Assembly (NCBI GenBank): GCA_017471505.1 | Contig: JAFUTC010000007.1 | Location: 124,001 to 188,000, forward strand | Direction: 5' to 3' | Origin: Alloprevotella sp. | Lineage (GTDB): Bacteria > Bacteroidota > Bacteroidia > Bacteroidales > Bacteroidaceae | DNA: 64,000 nt | Shown: piece after piece, positions 51,082 to 61,278 of the stretch | How positions within the stretch are numbered: position 1 is the first letter of the stretch | How the letters are laid out: each line of letters opens with the position of its first letter | Program-made: the position numbers and the translations under genes | Notes under the pieces: generated by a model | What the model was told of the DNA's origin: nothing | Database searches by the model: none | The model's input: the letters and a program-made list of their open reading frames with translations, nothing else

Positions 51082-54000
51082 CTAACGATTAAGCATGAAG
51101 CGGAAACTCAAGCCAAAGTCCTGCGTAGTGGTCGGATAGGAACTCGACGTCAGCAAAGGTCGCGTCAGGAGTCGTTCATAATAGGCCGTAACGGTCAGAT
51201 AGCGGCTCAGCGCATAATCGGCATTGAAACTGACCTGAACTGAATGCGACCCGCTCGTGGCCTGCGACAGCAGCGTCATTATATCGCGGTTCAGCGTCGT
51301 TTGGTCGCGCAAGGTGAAATCAAGACGCAGATTCAGCGTGTTGGCAAAGCCGCGTGCATTAGTAGAACGCGACCGCGAACTGCTGCTATTATTGTCGTCG
51401 TCGGAACGGAACGGATTCGAACGCTTCTCACGCACCGTGCGACGCGGCTGGAAGAGTTTCAGGTCGTTAATCTTATAGCCTATGCCGATGACAAAGTCCT
51501 TCGAGTGGGTTTCGTTGATTTGCAGATTGGTCATACTGAGCGTCACGACGCGAGACTTACGATATTCGATTTTTGCCGAGATATCGTTGCGGAGCGTCAT
51601 ATTTATACCAATCAGCGGCGAAAAGCTTTCGTTCAGCGACACCATAGAGAAATTGTACATGGAGCCAGGTATCGGCATGCCTGTCTCTACGTCGGGCAGG
51701 AAGCCCAGTTCTCCGGTAAACTCTCTGAAGGTTGAATAGGTATTGAACGAACCTACGCTGTAGATACTCCTATAGGCGTGAGTCAGCGTAAAGCTCTTGA
51801 AGATGCGCCGCATAGCATTCAACTTGGAAAGTCCGGCATAGGAAATGTTCCAGTTAGGCAGCAGTTTCTTCAGTTTGGGGAACAAACCGACCCCACCGCC
51901 GCTCGCGGTATAAGCCTTGAGGAATGCCGGCACAAGCACGTCGGACGAATAGCGACTAACCGTTCCGTTTTCGGGGTTGAAGGTCTGACCCGCCATCGGC
52001 ATACCATTGGGATAGGTTGCGCCTATGTACTGCGCCTCGACCCTATCGCGGAAATCGGCAAGCGAAGCCACAAACTTTTCGAAAGTACGGCTTCTGTATC
52101 CGTTCTTCGCACTTCCGATTGAAGCGAAGGCGGTTCGCAGCGAAATGGTGGTTTGCGTAAACGAACCCGATATCGTTGTCGGCATACCCTCGTACATATA
52201 TTGTATGCTCTTTGCTCTATTTGTGTTGCGGGTGGCGGTAAGGTCTATCTTGAAATCTCGGAACGGTTCCAAAGTGGCTCGAATTTCAAGATTGCGGTTT
52301 CGGTTGGTCGTAGCCGGAGTTACAATCGTGTCGCACATCAGCAGTAAGTTGCGCTTTGCTGCCTTCTCAATATAACTATCTCCAGTAAAACCAAACGCAA
52401 AGCCAAGTCCCGGCTTCATGCCCGATAATGAACCCTGTCCGAAGAAGTCGCCAATATCCGGAAGGAAGCCAGGCAGCGTCATGTTGTAGCGGTCGGTGTA
52501 ATTGATACTGATATTGCGCACCATCATGAGTCCGCGTGTGGTGTATTCAAGTGCCTTGTACCAACGCTGTTCTTCCTTGCGTTGCTTCGGGGCTATGGTC
52601 ACCTTGACCGTATTCGTATCGCGCGTAAGGATTTCAATACGGTTCGCATCAAGCACCTTATAGTTAAGTTTCACGCGAGCACCGTCTTTGTTGATGGCAG
52701 CAAAGCGAATGTTGCGCGAATGCTGCGAATGGACAACAATGACGGATGTGTCGGCCTGCAACTTAATCTCGCTCTGATACTGCTGAGGCTTATCTTTCGA
52801 TTTATTCTTCGCACTCTTCGACGTTGTACGCGAACTGCTGGAGAACTTACGGTTGACGGCCTTCAGGAATGGCACATGGTTGTAGAGCGTCTCCATGTTC
52901 AGGCGCGACATAACGCTAATTTCACGTCCGTTGGAGATGGTGTTGCCCATCTTTGAGCCGTCCTCCAGTTTCGTACCACGCTCCCACATGTAGTTAGAAC
53001 GATAGTTGAAGTCGACCGTGGTCCAGTCGAGCGCCGGTATCAGATTGAGCGGCAACTTCCATGAGAAATCAAAATTCTGTTGATAGTTGATGGGCGCACC
53101 AAAATGCAACAGACTGCGACGAACGGAGTCTTTCCATGCCGTATAATGGTCGGGATAGAGGTCCTTATTGATGGCAGTGTAAGGTTGCTCTATCTCGGCG
53201 TTTGTACCCGAGGTAAACGACAGGTGTATATTCTTAGTGAAGTCCCAACGCAGTCCGAACGTACGATTCCATACGAAGTCGGAACTCCAATTCAAAGGAA
53301 TGCTCTGATTCTCTAAGTTCTCCATATCGCGCTCCTGCATCTCGTAATAGGTTCGATTGATGTCAGAGTTGAACGTAATGTTCTGCGGAGCAAAATTGAA
53401 CCCAAACCGCTTGAGAATATCCCACCACTTGCTTTCGCTCTTTATCCACTTCTTGAACGGCTCAACCGTTTCGAAGTTCGTGGTATAGTTGTAGTTGATA
53501 TTCCACTTCCAATTCAAATGCTTCTCCCATACTGTCGTATGGCCGGTCGTATGTGTCGACGAATGGGCATATCCAAATGTAAAGTTCGCCGGGTCGTAGG
53601 GCATCGCATGACGGGCCGTCCGAATGTCGAAACGGACACCCGACAACGAGAAATTCTTGTTTACAACCACCCGATTGGCAATTGCTTTCAGCGAATCGCG
53701 CTCTGCTTTTGTTTCCAAGGCATTGAGGGCGTCGTCCATAGGCATGTCGGTGTCGAGCGGGTTATACTGTGGCGATACCTTCTGCTTGTTGTAAGAATAG
53801 TATAGCGGGGCATTGAGTTTCACCTTGTCGGGCAGGAACTTACCTAACTGGACATTGGTGGACACATTATACTCCAGCAGATTATCATCGCGGCGCTGAA
53901 GCACAGATTCTTCCAATCCGCCAAAACCGTTGGTCTCCAAGTGGGCCGAAGCATCAACCGTACCGATGTCCGATACTTTTATGTTTACAGATGCCTGTGC

Positions 54001-57000
54001 GGCCCAACCTCCCTTATTGGAAAATTCCTGAAGGCGCAGTTCGTTGGCCCAAACCTCTATGCTCTGAGTCTCTCGCGAGTTGTTGCGCACGCCAATCATT
54101 ATGGTACGCACATCGCCAAGAGTCGGATTACCCATCACGCTAATCTTGTTGGCCGGTTTGTCGGGGTCATATTCCGAATAAACCTGGGCATAGGAGGACA
54201 TGCCAAGGGATTTCTGACGATTTCTATTGCGCTTGATGTTGGTGAATAAGGTAAAGTCGATGTCAAGCATATTGGCTTCGGGCCAAACAGCCAGCGCTCC
54301 CGAATTAGAATTGGCATATTGTCCGGCAGGAGTCACTTGCAGGGGTATCTCATACTCATAGTAGTTGGACTTATAGTCCGACCCCAGTCGTATAAAGAGT
54401 GCCACCTGTCCATCTTCGACCTCCGGCTCGCCTATCAAAGAGTTTGCGTGGTTAAACATTTGCAAATGCTTGTAACGCCTAAGGTCGAGCGACGTGTTCT
54501 TATAGACGGCTTTCGCATCTCCGCTGGCCAGGTTTTTAACCGTAAGGGCAAGCGCCTGTTCATTATTCTCTAGCAATTCGCGCTGACCTGGATCGATGAC
54601 ACGACTGACACCGGGAGGAATCACATAGTTGACGGGAGTCTTCTCGTTATTCTCTTCAAAATTAACAGCACTAGCCTCGAGCGAACCACTGGCATTGCCA
54701 GACTGCGAACCATAGTCCAGACTCTGCTCATAGGTTCTCCATTCGCCACGGACTAAATTAAGCGTACCAAAACGTAAGACGACGTGCTGGTCGAACCCTG
54801 TAAGGAACATACGCATAAAGCGCAACGAATTGTAGCCCGTGATTCCGCCGACATTTCTCTCGTAGTTTTCGACAGGAATACGGAACAAATACCAGGTAAC
54901 AGACTCGGACGTACCGTTTCGAAGAGGCGCCGTGGCCGTACGACTATCTACGATATAGTTCCGACCGACAACCATGTCCTGAGGTGCGATGGACACGTGG
55001 TACTGATAATACTTTTCGTATTCGTTAAGCGTGTAGTCCTGGTTTACATCCTCGGCGTCGGGAGTAGTCTTATAGGCCGTCGAATAAGATTCGGCTGAAC
55101 TCTCGGCGTCCCTGGAGTTTCCGTTCGGATTGTTGATGTATTTGTAGCGGTCCTTAATGGAACGTTGCTGGGCATCGTAGTCCGAACCACGGAAATAATG
55201 GTACAGGTCGGCAGAAGGACTCCGCAAAATGCTGTCATAGACTTCGGGAGTAACCCGGCCTTGCACGGCTTCCAAGTAATTGCGGTAGGCAGGGAAATTA
55301 CGCTCGTCGGCCGAAGAAAGTCCATTCAATCCGACATCCTGACGCTCACGGCTGCCGTTTGCCGTATTGAACGCGTAGGTAATACTGGTCTGCGTGGGAA
55401 CACGTCCCCAAGTCGTTTCCGAATAGAGAGAGCTGTTGTCGTCAACGGGTAAGCCGCTTTCGTAGAACTTCTTTCCGTCCTTCAACACATCTTCGCTGAT
55501 TTCACCCAGGTTAAAGTAGAGATCACCTTGCACATTCCGACCGTCGCGCCGCGCCTTGATAAACGGGTCCATGAGCCAGAATTCGATGTATTCGATATTG
55601 GACGCCTCGAAATCGCTTGTCTGAAGACGTCGCATCATACCACCCCATCGCGTAGAGGGCGAAGGAAGATGTCCGTTCGACTCTACATTCGGATCCAAGT
55701 TATATGGGCCACGCTCATTGGGGTAATATGCCAAGTTAAGCACATTTAGTGATGCGCTCTCGGTCGTATTAATTTGTCGGTTGGGGAATAGTTCCGTCTT
55801 GTAAACCTCGCGGACATCATGGTCGGAAAGTTGTTCCAGGTCGTTCTTTATGTGTGCAGGCGTAAGGCTAGAAGTGCGGCGCGTAAACAACGGGTCGATG
55901 TAATACCACGACAATAATGCACGATTGTATCCATATCGCACGTCGTTCGAATAGTTCGACTCCGGGAACATCGAAGGCACACTTGAAATCGTCCACTCCT
56001 TGGGATTCGATATATCGATATCCGAACTGGTTGTTTCAAAGTCGTCCAAATAGGAAGCCTTAGCCTGTGCTCCCCTATTCTTACCGGCTATGAGATGTGC
56101 AAACTCTGCCGAGAAATTTATACTTGAGGGTTCGGTGGCATGCACAAGCGGAATTTTGTCCACAAGGTTTGTGAGCCACATGTTGTCGGACTTATAGTTC
56201 AGATTGAGGCCCCAAATCGTATTGTTGAGTGCTTCCTGGCCCATCGTGACCTTTGTCGTCAATGGCTTCTCCCCCAAGTGAAGCAACGTGCCGCCTATTA
56301 TAAAATTCTTGGAGAAGTCATATTCCCAATTCAAACCGACAAGCGTCTTGCGCTGCATTCCATATTCAGTGTTACTCTCAAGATGCACACTGATTGGAGT
56401 ACCGGCATCGAGCAGACTGCGATTCAATATCTTCACGGTTCCACCATAGTAGTCGACGCTATAGTCTGACCCTTCGACCAGCTTAACTCCGCCGGCCGTA
56501 ACTTCTACCGAACCGCGCGGAACATTGATTGCGCCCAGCGAAATCTCGTCCTCGCGACTCGCCTTATACTGGCCCTGAATGATATACTTGTCTTTCTCTG
56601 CTATCTGCTTGGCTACCGTCTTGGTTGAATCGTAGAGTTCGTCGAACACATACTTGTCGGCCAGAGCATCATTGCCAATCACCTTGCGCAGATAATCGCC
56701 GAACGGCTCAACCGAGGTGAAGAAAACGCGACCATCATCGGAGCTGATTGTATATCCCTCCACGAAGTCGAAATATGCGTTCGGATTGCGCTTATTATTA
56801 TTGTCGAGGCGGTCGAGACCGAGCAGGTCGAGCAGATTGCGGTCCTTCAGCGTCGGACTGGGCAGATAGGTAAGATAAACTCCGGTGGTGTCCGAAAGAT
56901 ATTTGATATTCAGCCGGAATTGTTCGCGCTGCACACTGGAAGCACCGAGATTGTAGACGTTCTTCATCATCAAATCCCAGTTAGGTTGCTTGGGCGTGCA

Positions 57001-58485
57001 GGCCGTATTCTTCAATGCCTTGACAAAAATAACCTCGGAAGCATCCTTATGGTCGGTTGAAAATTCACCAACTTGAAACGTCTGCCCGCGATAAGTGTAC
57101 TCGTAGGCAACAGCCAACACCTGGTCGGTTTGCATAGTCGAGCGCAACGAAACATACCCAAGTGTCGAGTTAAGGTTGTATTCCGACGAGGAAAGCAAGC
57201 GTGCAGATTCGAGTTTTTCATAATCCACGCCGCCGACAAGTCCGATACCGTCGAGCACGGGAGTAACACTCGAGATATTTCGAGCATCGGGGTAACTGCC
57301 GCTAATAGTCTCGTAGAGGTTGTTCGAGGTGTTCGACGGATTTTCCAAAGACCCCTTGGACCACATCGGATTTGCCGTGTGCGACTGCTCGGCCATATCG
57401 GCAAATGCCACTATGTTGCGCGTATTTGTAGTTTGGCCCGTCTTGTTTGTAACCCAGATTTCAACTCGGTTAATAACGACGCCACTCACAATGTTGGGAA
57501 GTTGCAACATATTGACGTCATATTTGTCGCGGAAGAAGTGTCCGAGGAAGAAATGCCTATTTTCATCGTAGTCGTCCGCACTAAATTCGTACGAACTCAA
57601 CTGTACTCCGCCCTTAGAACTCACACTTTGCGAAGAACTTTTCTTTTGCGCCAGAATGGTTTGAAGTTTCAATTTGCCGAATTGCAAGTCCGTACGGATA
57701 CCGAACAATGAGGAAGCGCCACGGACGAGTGAGTTGTTGCTCGGCATTGATACGTTTCCGGCTTCCACCAACTTGATAATCTCGTCCTCCTTGCCTTGGT
57801 AGCGCAGTTTCAACTTTTGCGCATCGAAATCGAACGTGGAGTTTGAGTTGTAAGAAAAGTCCATTCCAAGCTTATCTCCGACCTTCGCATTGACACTTAC
57901 ATTGATGTTTTCGTCGAAGTCAAAGCTAAAGACTCTTCGGTTACGTTCCGAGAGCGAAGGGTTATCTACAAATCGCGTGTTAGCCCCAAGTTTCAACTCG
58001 GCCGAACCTTGTGTCTTTATGCGCACCCCACCTGGACCGAAAATGCGGTTTGCAGGCCCCAAATCGAAGTGCATATCCGTAAAGTCGAACTTTTCTTTGC
58101 CTTTCTTCTTGTATTCTTCAGCATTCTTCTTGCGGAAGTATTCGCGCATGGAACTATGAATTAGGCTGCTGTTTACTTCCGACTCGTCCATTTCAAAAGG
58201 AGGCGAAAGCCATTCCTCGCCTAATTTCGTGCCATACTTATACGATTGGGTCTCCTCATCGTAGAACACGCCCGTCTTCAGATTCTCCGGGTCTTTCAGA
58301 TCGGTGGACGACGAAGTTACTGGCTTCTGCGTCTGTGCACCCGTCTTCTTTACGGGGAAAAGCACGGAGTCGGGCGGTGTCTGAGCCACTTGCTGCTCAG
58401 GCGTCCTGGGCTGTGCCTCGGTCCAGTTATGGCGCAGCCACAGAGCATGCGAGGCAAGCGTTGCCATCAGCATCGCAACAATCAA
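51082..58485 (-). CDS. sprA: SprA/Sov, type IX secretion system outer-membrane translocon
   Basis: 2467 residues from TTG 58485, in the usual 2300-2500 range. SprA forms the large outer-membrane barrel through which T9SS cargo passes. Family markers run the whole length: GPANRIFGPGGVRIKTQGSAELKLG near 170, GGKNRGAQAKASYLDDFE-like segment near 850, many SprA beta-strand repeats, and a C-terminal barrel ending YPTTTQDFGLSFRFMLNR with a final aromatic-rich strand. The first residues after the TTG (IVAMLMATLASHALW) look like the core of a signal peptide whose basic N-region lies upstream in an open frame without ATG/GTG/TTG. Upstream neighbour is ruvA, a linkage also seen in other Bacteroidetes. 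Confidence 0.95.
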   Translation of the reverse strand: MIVAMLMATLASHALWLRHNWTEAQPRTPEQQVAQTPPDSVLFPVKKTGAQTQKPVTSSSTDLKDPENLKTGVFYDEETQSYKYGTKLGEEWLSPPFEMDESEVNSSLIHSSMREYFRKKNAEEYKKKGKEKFDFTDMHFDLGPANRIFGPGGVRIKTQGSAELKLGANTRFVDNPSLSERNRRVFSFDFDENINVSVNAKVGDKLGMDFSYNSNSTFDFDAQKLKLRYQGKEDEIIKLVEAGNVSMPSNNSLVRGASSLFGIRTDLQFGKLKLQTILAQKKSSSQSVSSKGGVQLSSYEFSADDYDENRHFFLGHFFRDKYDVNMLQLPNIVSGVVINRVEIWVTNKTGQTTNTRNIVAFADMAEQSHTANPMWSKGSLENPSNTSNNLYETISGSYPDARNISSVTPVLDGIGLVGGVDYEKLESARLLSSSEYNLNSTLGYVSLRSTMQTDQVLAVAYEYTYRGQTFQVGEFSTDHKDASEVIFVKALKNTACTPKQPNWDLMMKNVYNLGASSVQREQFRLNIKYLSDTTGVYLTYLPSPTLKDRNLLDLLGLDRLDNNNKRNPNAYFDFVEGYTISSDDGRVFFTSVEPFGDYLRKVIGNDALADKYVFDELYDSTKTVAKQIAEKDKYIIQGQYKASREDEISLGAINVPRGSVEVTAGGVKLVEGSDYSVDYYGGTVKILNRSLLDAGTPISVHLESNTEYGMQRKTLVGLNWEYDFSKNFIIGGTLLHLGEKPLTTKVTMGQEALNNTIWGLNLNYKSDNMWLTNLVDKIPLVHATEPSSINFSAEFAHLIAGKNRGAQAKASYLDDFETTSSDIDISNPKEWTISSVPSMFPESNYSNDVRYGYNRALLSWYYIDPLFTRRTSSLTPAHIKNDLEQLSDHDVREVYKTELFPNRQINTTESASLNVLNLAYYPNERGPYNLDPNVESNGHLPSPSTRWGGMMRRLQTSDFEASNIEYIEFWLMDPFIKARRDGRNVQGDLYFNLGEISEDVLKDGKKFYESGLPVDDNSSLYSETTWGRVPTQTSITYAFNTANGSRERQDVGLNGLSSADERNFPAYRNYLEAVQGRVTPEVYDSILRSPSADLYHYFRGSDYDAQQRSIKDRYKYINNPNGNSRDAESSAESYSTAYKTTPDAEDVNQDYTLNEYEKYYQYHVSIAPQDMVVGRNYIVDSRTATAPLRNGTSESVTWYLFRIPVENYERNVGGITGYNSLRFMRMFLTGFDQHVVLRFGTLNLVRGEWRTYEQSLDYGSQSGNASGSLEASAVNFEENNEKTPVNYVIPPGVSRVIDPGQRELLENNEQALALTVKNLASGDAKAVYKNTSLDLRRYKHLQMFNHANSLIGEPEVEDGQVALFIRLGSDYKSNYYEYEIPLQVTPAGQYANSNSGALAVWPEANMLDIDFTLFTNIKRNRNRQKSLGMSSYAQVYSEYDPDKPANKISVMGNPTLGDVRTIMIGVRNNSRETQSIEVWANELRLQEFSNKGGWAAQASVNIKVSDIGTVDASAHLETNGFGGLEESVLQRRDDNLLEYNVSTNVQLGKFLPDKVKLNAPLYYSYNKQKVSPQYNPLDTDMPMDDALNALETKAERDSLKAIANRVVVNKNFSLSGVRFDIRTARHAMPYDPANFTFGYAHSSTHTTGHTTVWEKHLNWKWNINYNYTTNFETVEPFKKWIKSESKWWDILKRFGFNFAPQNITFNSDINRTYYEMQERDMENLENQSIPLNWSSDFVWNRTFGLRWDFTKNIHLSFTSGTNAEIEQPYTAINKDLYPDHYTAWKDSVRRSLLHFGAPINYQQNFDFSWKLPLNLIPALDWTTVDFNYRSNYMWERGTKLEDGSKMGNTISNGREISVMSRLNMETLYNHVPFLKAVNRKFSSSSRTTSKSAKNKSKDKPQQYQSEIKLQADTSVIVVHSQHSRNIRFAAINKDGARVKLNYKVLDANRIEILTRDTNTVKVTIAPKQRKEEQRWYKALEYTTRGLMMVRNISINYTDRYNMTLPGFLPDIGDFFGQGSLSGMKPGLGFAFGFTGDSYIEKAAKRNLLLMCDTIVTPATTNRNRNLEIRATLEPFRDFKIDLTATRNTNRAKSIQYMYEGMPTTISGSFTQTTISLRTAFASIGSAKNGYRSRTFEKFVASLADFRDRVEAQYIGATYPNGMPMAGQTFNPENGTVSRYSSDVLVPAFLKAYTASGGGVGLFPKLKKLLPNWNISYAGLSKLNAMRRIFKSFTLTHAYRSIYSVGSFNTYSTFREFTGELGFLPDVETGMPIPGSMYNFSMVSLNESFSPLIGINMTLRNDISAKIEYRKSRVVTLSMTNLQINETHSKDFVIGIGYKINDLKLFQPRRTVREKRSNPFRSDDDNNSSSSRSRSTNARGFANTLNLRLDFTLRDQTTLNRDIMTLLSQATSGSHSVQVSFNADYALSRYLTVTAYYERLLTRPLLTSSSYPTTTQDFGLSFRFMLNR

Positions 58486-58570
58486 TAGTGCAGTATTTCG
58501 CTCGAATCGTCCTATGGCTTCAATCTTTACAGGGTTCCAACGGATAAATGATAGTAACTTCGCAATTGAC

Positions 58571-59164
58571 TTAAAGCATCTTCAGCGCTTTTCGTATGAT
58601 TTCCTCGACAGTTGCCTCGGGGTTTTCCTTGATAACCTCAAGGGCCGCTTTCTGTGCAATAGCAGGCGGGAATCCGAGAGTCTGCAATGCGCTGACAGCC
58701 TCCTTGGCCTGCTCCGAAACTGCCGGGCGCCGGTTCGTACCATCGCCCGATTCGATGCCTTGAAGTTTCTGTACTTTCTTTCGCAGGTCTAACACAATGC
58801 GTTGGGCGGCCTTTTCGCCGACGCCTTTGACGGCCTTAAGCGAACGAACATCCTCTTCAGTGATTATATGCACAAGGTCGGCAGGCGGATAGGCCGACAG
58901 CACCAGCCGAGCCGTCTGTGCGCCGACGCCATTGACCGTCGTGAGCAAGTCGAAGAGTTCGCGCTCACTGCGATTGAAAAATCCGAAGAGTTGATAGGCA
59001 TCTTCGCGTATCAGTTCGCGAACCAGGAGTTTTGCCTCTTCTCGCCCTTGAAGAGCCGTATAGGTGTTTACCGTAATATACAGCCCGTAGCCTACCCCAT
59101 TGGCTTCGATAACCACTGATTCGGGCGTCAGGCTGTCTATCTTACCGATTACATATTCAATCAT
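58571..59164 (-). CDS. ruvA: Holliday junction branch-migration protein RuvA
   Basis: 197 residues from ATG 59164; 24 further upstream codons are open but unlike the family. Binds four-way junctions and loads RuvB. Domain I OB-fold MIEYVIGKIDSLTPESVVIEANGVGYGLYI (in parts), domain II helix-hairpin-helix motifs LLTTVNGVGAQTARLVLS and SLKAVKGVGEKAAQRIVLDL, and a C-terminal UBA-like domain III (AVSALQTLGFPPAIAQKAALEV) that contacts RuvB. The stop is followed directly by the open frame of sprA. Confidence 0.96.
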   Translation of the reverse strand: MIEYVIGKIDSLTPESVVIEANGVGYGLYITVNTYTALQGREEAKLLVRELIREDAYQLFGFFNRSERELFDLLTTVNGVGAQTARLVLSAYPPADLVHIITEEDVRSLKAVKGVGEKAAQRIVLDLRKKVQKLQGIESGDGTNRRPAVSEQAKEAVSALQTLGFPPAIAQKAALEVIKENPEATVEEIIRKALKML

Positions 59165-59223
59165 ACTAATGCGTTTATGCGCCCCTATGACGGGCATTGA
59201 CACAATAAGCCAATATATTAAAG

Positions 59224-59231
59224 CAAAAGTA
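59224..59231 (-). promoter_or_regulatory. -7 box before ruvA
   Basis: Minus-strand TACTTTTG fits TAnnTTTG, 59 bases before the ruvA ATG; the -33 region is not convincing. Array A3 starts 31 bases further upstream. Confidence 0.4.
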
Positions 59232-59262
59232 AGCAATTCACTTGGAACTACCGCGTATTTTT

Positions 59263-59367
59263 ATTGCATAATTGCACAAAAAAATTGCATAATGGAATTT
59301 TGAAATTGCATAATTGAATTTTTGAATTGTATAATGCAATTTTTCGATTGCATAATGCAATTTTCGG
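59263..59367. repeat. Family A 21-bp periodic palindrome array, locus A3
   Basis: Five units start at 59263, 59284, 59305, 59326 and 59347, an exact 21-bp period, between the divergent ruvA and guaA genes. Unit 5 is a perfect 15-bp odd palindrome, ATTGCATAATGCAAT (59347-59361); unit 2 extends as a 19-bp dyad with one mismatch. The array reaches to 12 bases before the guaA -7 box, so the last unit occupies the -33 position. Confidence 0.94.
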
Positions 59368-59379
59368 CTACAATTATTA

Positions 59380-59387
59380 TATTTTTG
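59380..59387 (+). promoter_or_regulatory. -7 box of guaA
   Basis: TATTTTTG, 38 bases before the guaA ATG. No independent TTTG at -33; that position is occupied by the last family A unit. Confidence 0.5.
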
Positions 59388-59425
59388 CCTATCAAAATAT
59401 TTCCATCCCACCAAAGCCATTTTTC

Positions 59426-60967
59426 ATGGAACAGAAAATAGTTATCTTAGACTTTGGTTCTCAAACCACCCAACTCATTGCTCGAAGAATCCGGGAACTC
59501 AACACATTCTGCGAAATCCTCCCTTACAACAAGTTTCCGGATAATACCGAAGGCATCATTGGCGTAGTTCTGAGCGGATCGCCCCTTAGTGTCTACGATG
59601 CCGACAGTTTCCACATCGACTTCAATAAGATTGCCGGCCACTTCCCCCTGCTTGGCATCTGCTACGGCGCACAACTGACGGCGCAGACCTATGGCGGAAA
59701 GGTAGAAGCTTGCCCCACTCGCGAATACGGCCGTGCCGCGCTGTCGCAACTCGAGGGCACCGACCCGCTGCTCAAGGACATTCCGCTGAACAGCCAGGTT
59801 TGGATGAGCCACGGCGATACTATCACCGCGCTTCCCAATGGCTTTCATTGCATTGCCTCTACCGAATCCGTGCGCTATGCAGCTTTCCGCTCGGACAACG
59901 AGGCAGTCTGGGGCGTGCAGTTCCATCCCGAAGTATTCCATAGTATCCACGGTTCGCTACTCTTGAAGAATTTCGTGGTAGACATTTGCGGCAGCCAACA
60001 GCAATGGAGTCCGAGCGCGTTTGTCGAGGAAACCGTTGCCGAACTGCGAGCCACACTTCAGGACGACCATGTAATCCTCGGACTAAGCGGCGGTGTCGAT
60101 TCCACAGTTGCCGCAGTCCTGCTCCACAAGGCTATCGGACAAAATCTTACCTGCATCTTCGTGGACCACGGCATGCTCCGAAAGAATGAGTTCACACGCG
60201 TCTTGGCCGACTACCAGACCCTCGGACTGAATGTCATAGGCGTGGACGCCAGCGCAAAGTTCTTCGCCGACCTCAAGGGCGTGACGGAGCCCGAAGCAAA
60301 GCGCAAGATTATTGGCAGAGACTTCATAGAAGTATTTGAGACAGAGGCCCACAAGATTAGCAACGTGAAATGGCTTGCCCAGGGTACGATTTACCCCGAC
60401 CGCATAGAGAGCCTCAACATCACGGGTAAGGTCATCAAGAGCCACCATAACGTAGGCGGTCTGCCCGAGCGTATGAATCTTAAATTATGCGAGCCTCTGA
60501 AATGGCTATTCAAAGATGAAGTCCGGCGTGTCGGTCGCGAACTCAACATTCCCAAGAGCCTCATCGGACGCCATCCATTCCCCGGGCCGGGACTCGCTGT
60601 AAGAATCCTGGGCGATATTACCCCCGAAAAAGTTGCCATGCTTCAGGAAGCCGACGATATTTTCATCAGCAACATGCAGGCATGGGCACTCCCCGACAAT
60701 AAGACCCTCTACGACGAAGTTTGGCAAGCCGGCGCCATTCTCTTGCCTGTCAACAGCGTAGGCGTTATGGGCGACGAACGCACCTATGAAAAAGCCGTAG
60801 CCCTCCGTGCCGTCACCAGCACCGATGCCATGACAGCCGACTGGGCCCATCTTCCCTACGAGTTTCTGGCTAAAGTCTCCAACGAAATCATTAACCAGGT
60901 CAAGGGCATCAATCGCGTCTGCTACGATATCTCTTCAAAACCGCCATCAACCATTGAGTGGGAATAG
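59426..60967 (+). CDS. guaA: GMP synthase (glutamine-hydrolysing)
   Basis: Converts XMP to GMP with glutamine and ATP. 513 residues from ATG 59426; the frame runs back to 59327 through the repeats, but this lies upstream of the -7 box. The glutaminase domain has catalytic Cys79 in LGICYGAQ and the HPE triad in [11 protein letters not shown]. The ATP-pyrophosphatase domain has the P-loop [12 protein letters not shown] (near 222), and the C-terminal dimerisation domain has [12 protein letters not shown] and the ending PSTIEWE. Complete and unremarkable. Confidence 0.98.
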   Translation: MEQKIVILDFGSQTTQLIARRIRELNTFCEILPYNKFPDNTEGIIGVVLSGSPLSVYDADSFHIDFNKIAGHFPLLGICYGAQLTAQTYGGKVEACPTREYGRAALSQLEGTDPLLKDIPLNSQVWMSHGDTITALPNGFHCIASTESVRYAAFRSDNEAVWGVQFHPEVFHSIHGSLLLKNFVVDICGSQQQWSPSAFVEETVAELRATLQDDHVILGLSGGVDSTVAAVLLHKAIGQNLTCIFVDHGMLRKNEFTRVLADYQTLGLNVIGVDASAKFFADLKGVTEPEAKRKIIGRDFIEVFETEAHKISNVKWLAQGTIYPDRIESLNITGKVIKSHHNVGGLPERMNLKLCEPLKWLFKDEVRRVGRELNIPKSLIGRHPFPGPGLAVRILGDITPEKVAMLQEADDIFISNMQAWALPDNKTLYDEVWQAGAILLPVNSVGVMGDERTYEKAVALRAVTSTDAMTADWAHLPYEFLAKVSNEIINQVKGINRVCYDISSKPPSTIEWE

Positions 60968-60985
60968 TGGCATAAACCAACTGAC

Positions 60986-61258
60986 ATGTACGACGAACAA
61001 GCCGAATTCATCGAAGCACTTGCCGACTACGCCGACCATCTGCTGAGCAGCCTCCACTACGACGGCGAATACTCCAACGACGCCATTCGTATAGTGGATG
61101 CTCGAAACCATTTGTTCCGTAACATAACGGCCTCGTGCACCGATGAGGAAAAAGACATCTATATGCTTCGCGACTTAGTGCGTATCAATGAGCAGACATT
61201 CGACTACATGGTCGACCAGAACCGCATAGTCTCCATTGCACGCAACTACTTTGCCTAA
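60986..61258 (+). CDS. Small acidic protein of unknown function
   Basis: 90 residues, highly acidic in its first half (YDEQAEFIEALADYADHLLSSLHYDGEYSNDAIRIVD), predicted all-helical, no signal peptide or recognised motif. ATG at 60986, 18 bases after guaA and 20 bases before the thioesterase gene, with codon use like its neighbours, so it is probably a real gene in a guaA-orf-thioesterase-aroB run. I do not recognise the family. Confidence 0.65.
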   Translation: MYDEQAEFIEALADYADHLLSSLHYDGEYSNDAIRIVDARNHLFRNITASCTDEEKDIYMLRDLVRINEQTFDYMVDQNRIVSIARNYFA

Positions 61259-61278
61259 CCGCCCCATACGACAACGAC

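Noticed and set aside
59327-59425. Upstream extension of guaA
   Set aside because: It starts within the repeat array and spans the -7 box; GuaA proteins start at the equivalent of 59426.
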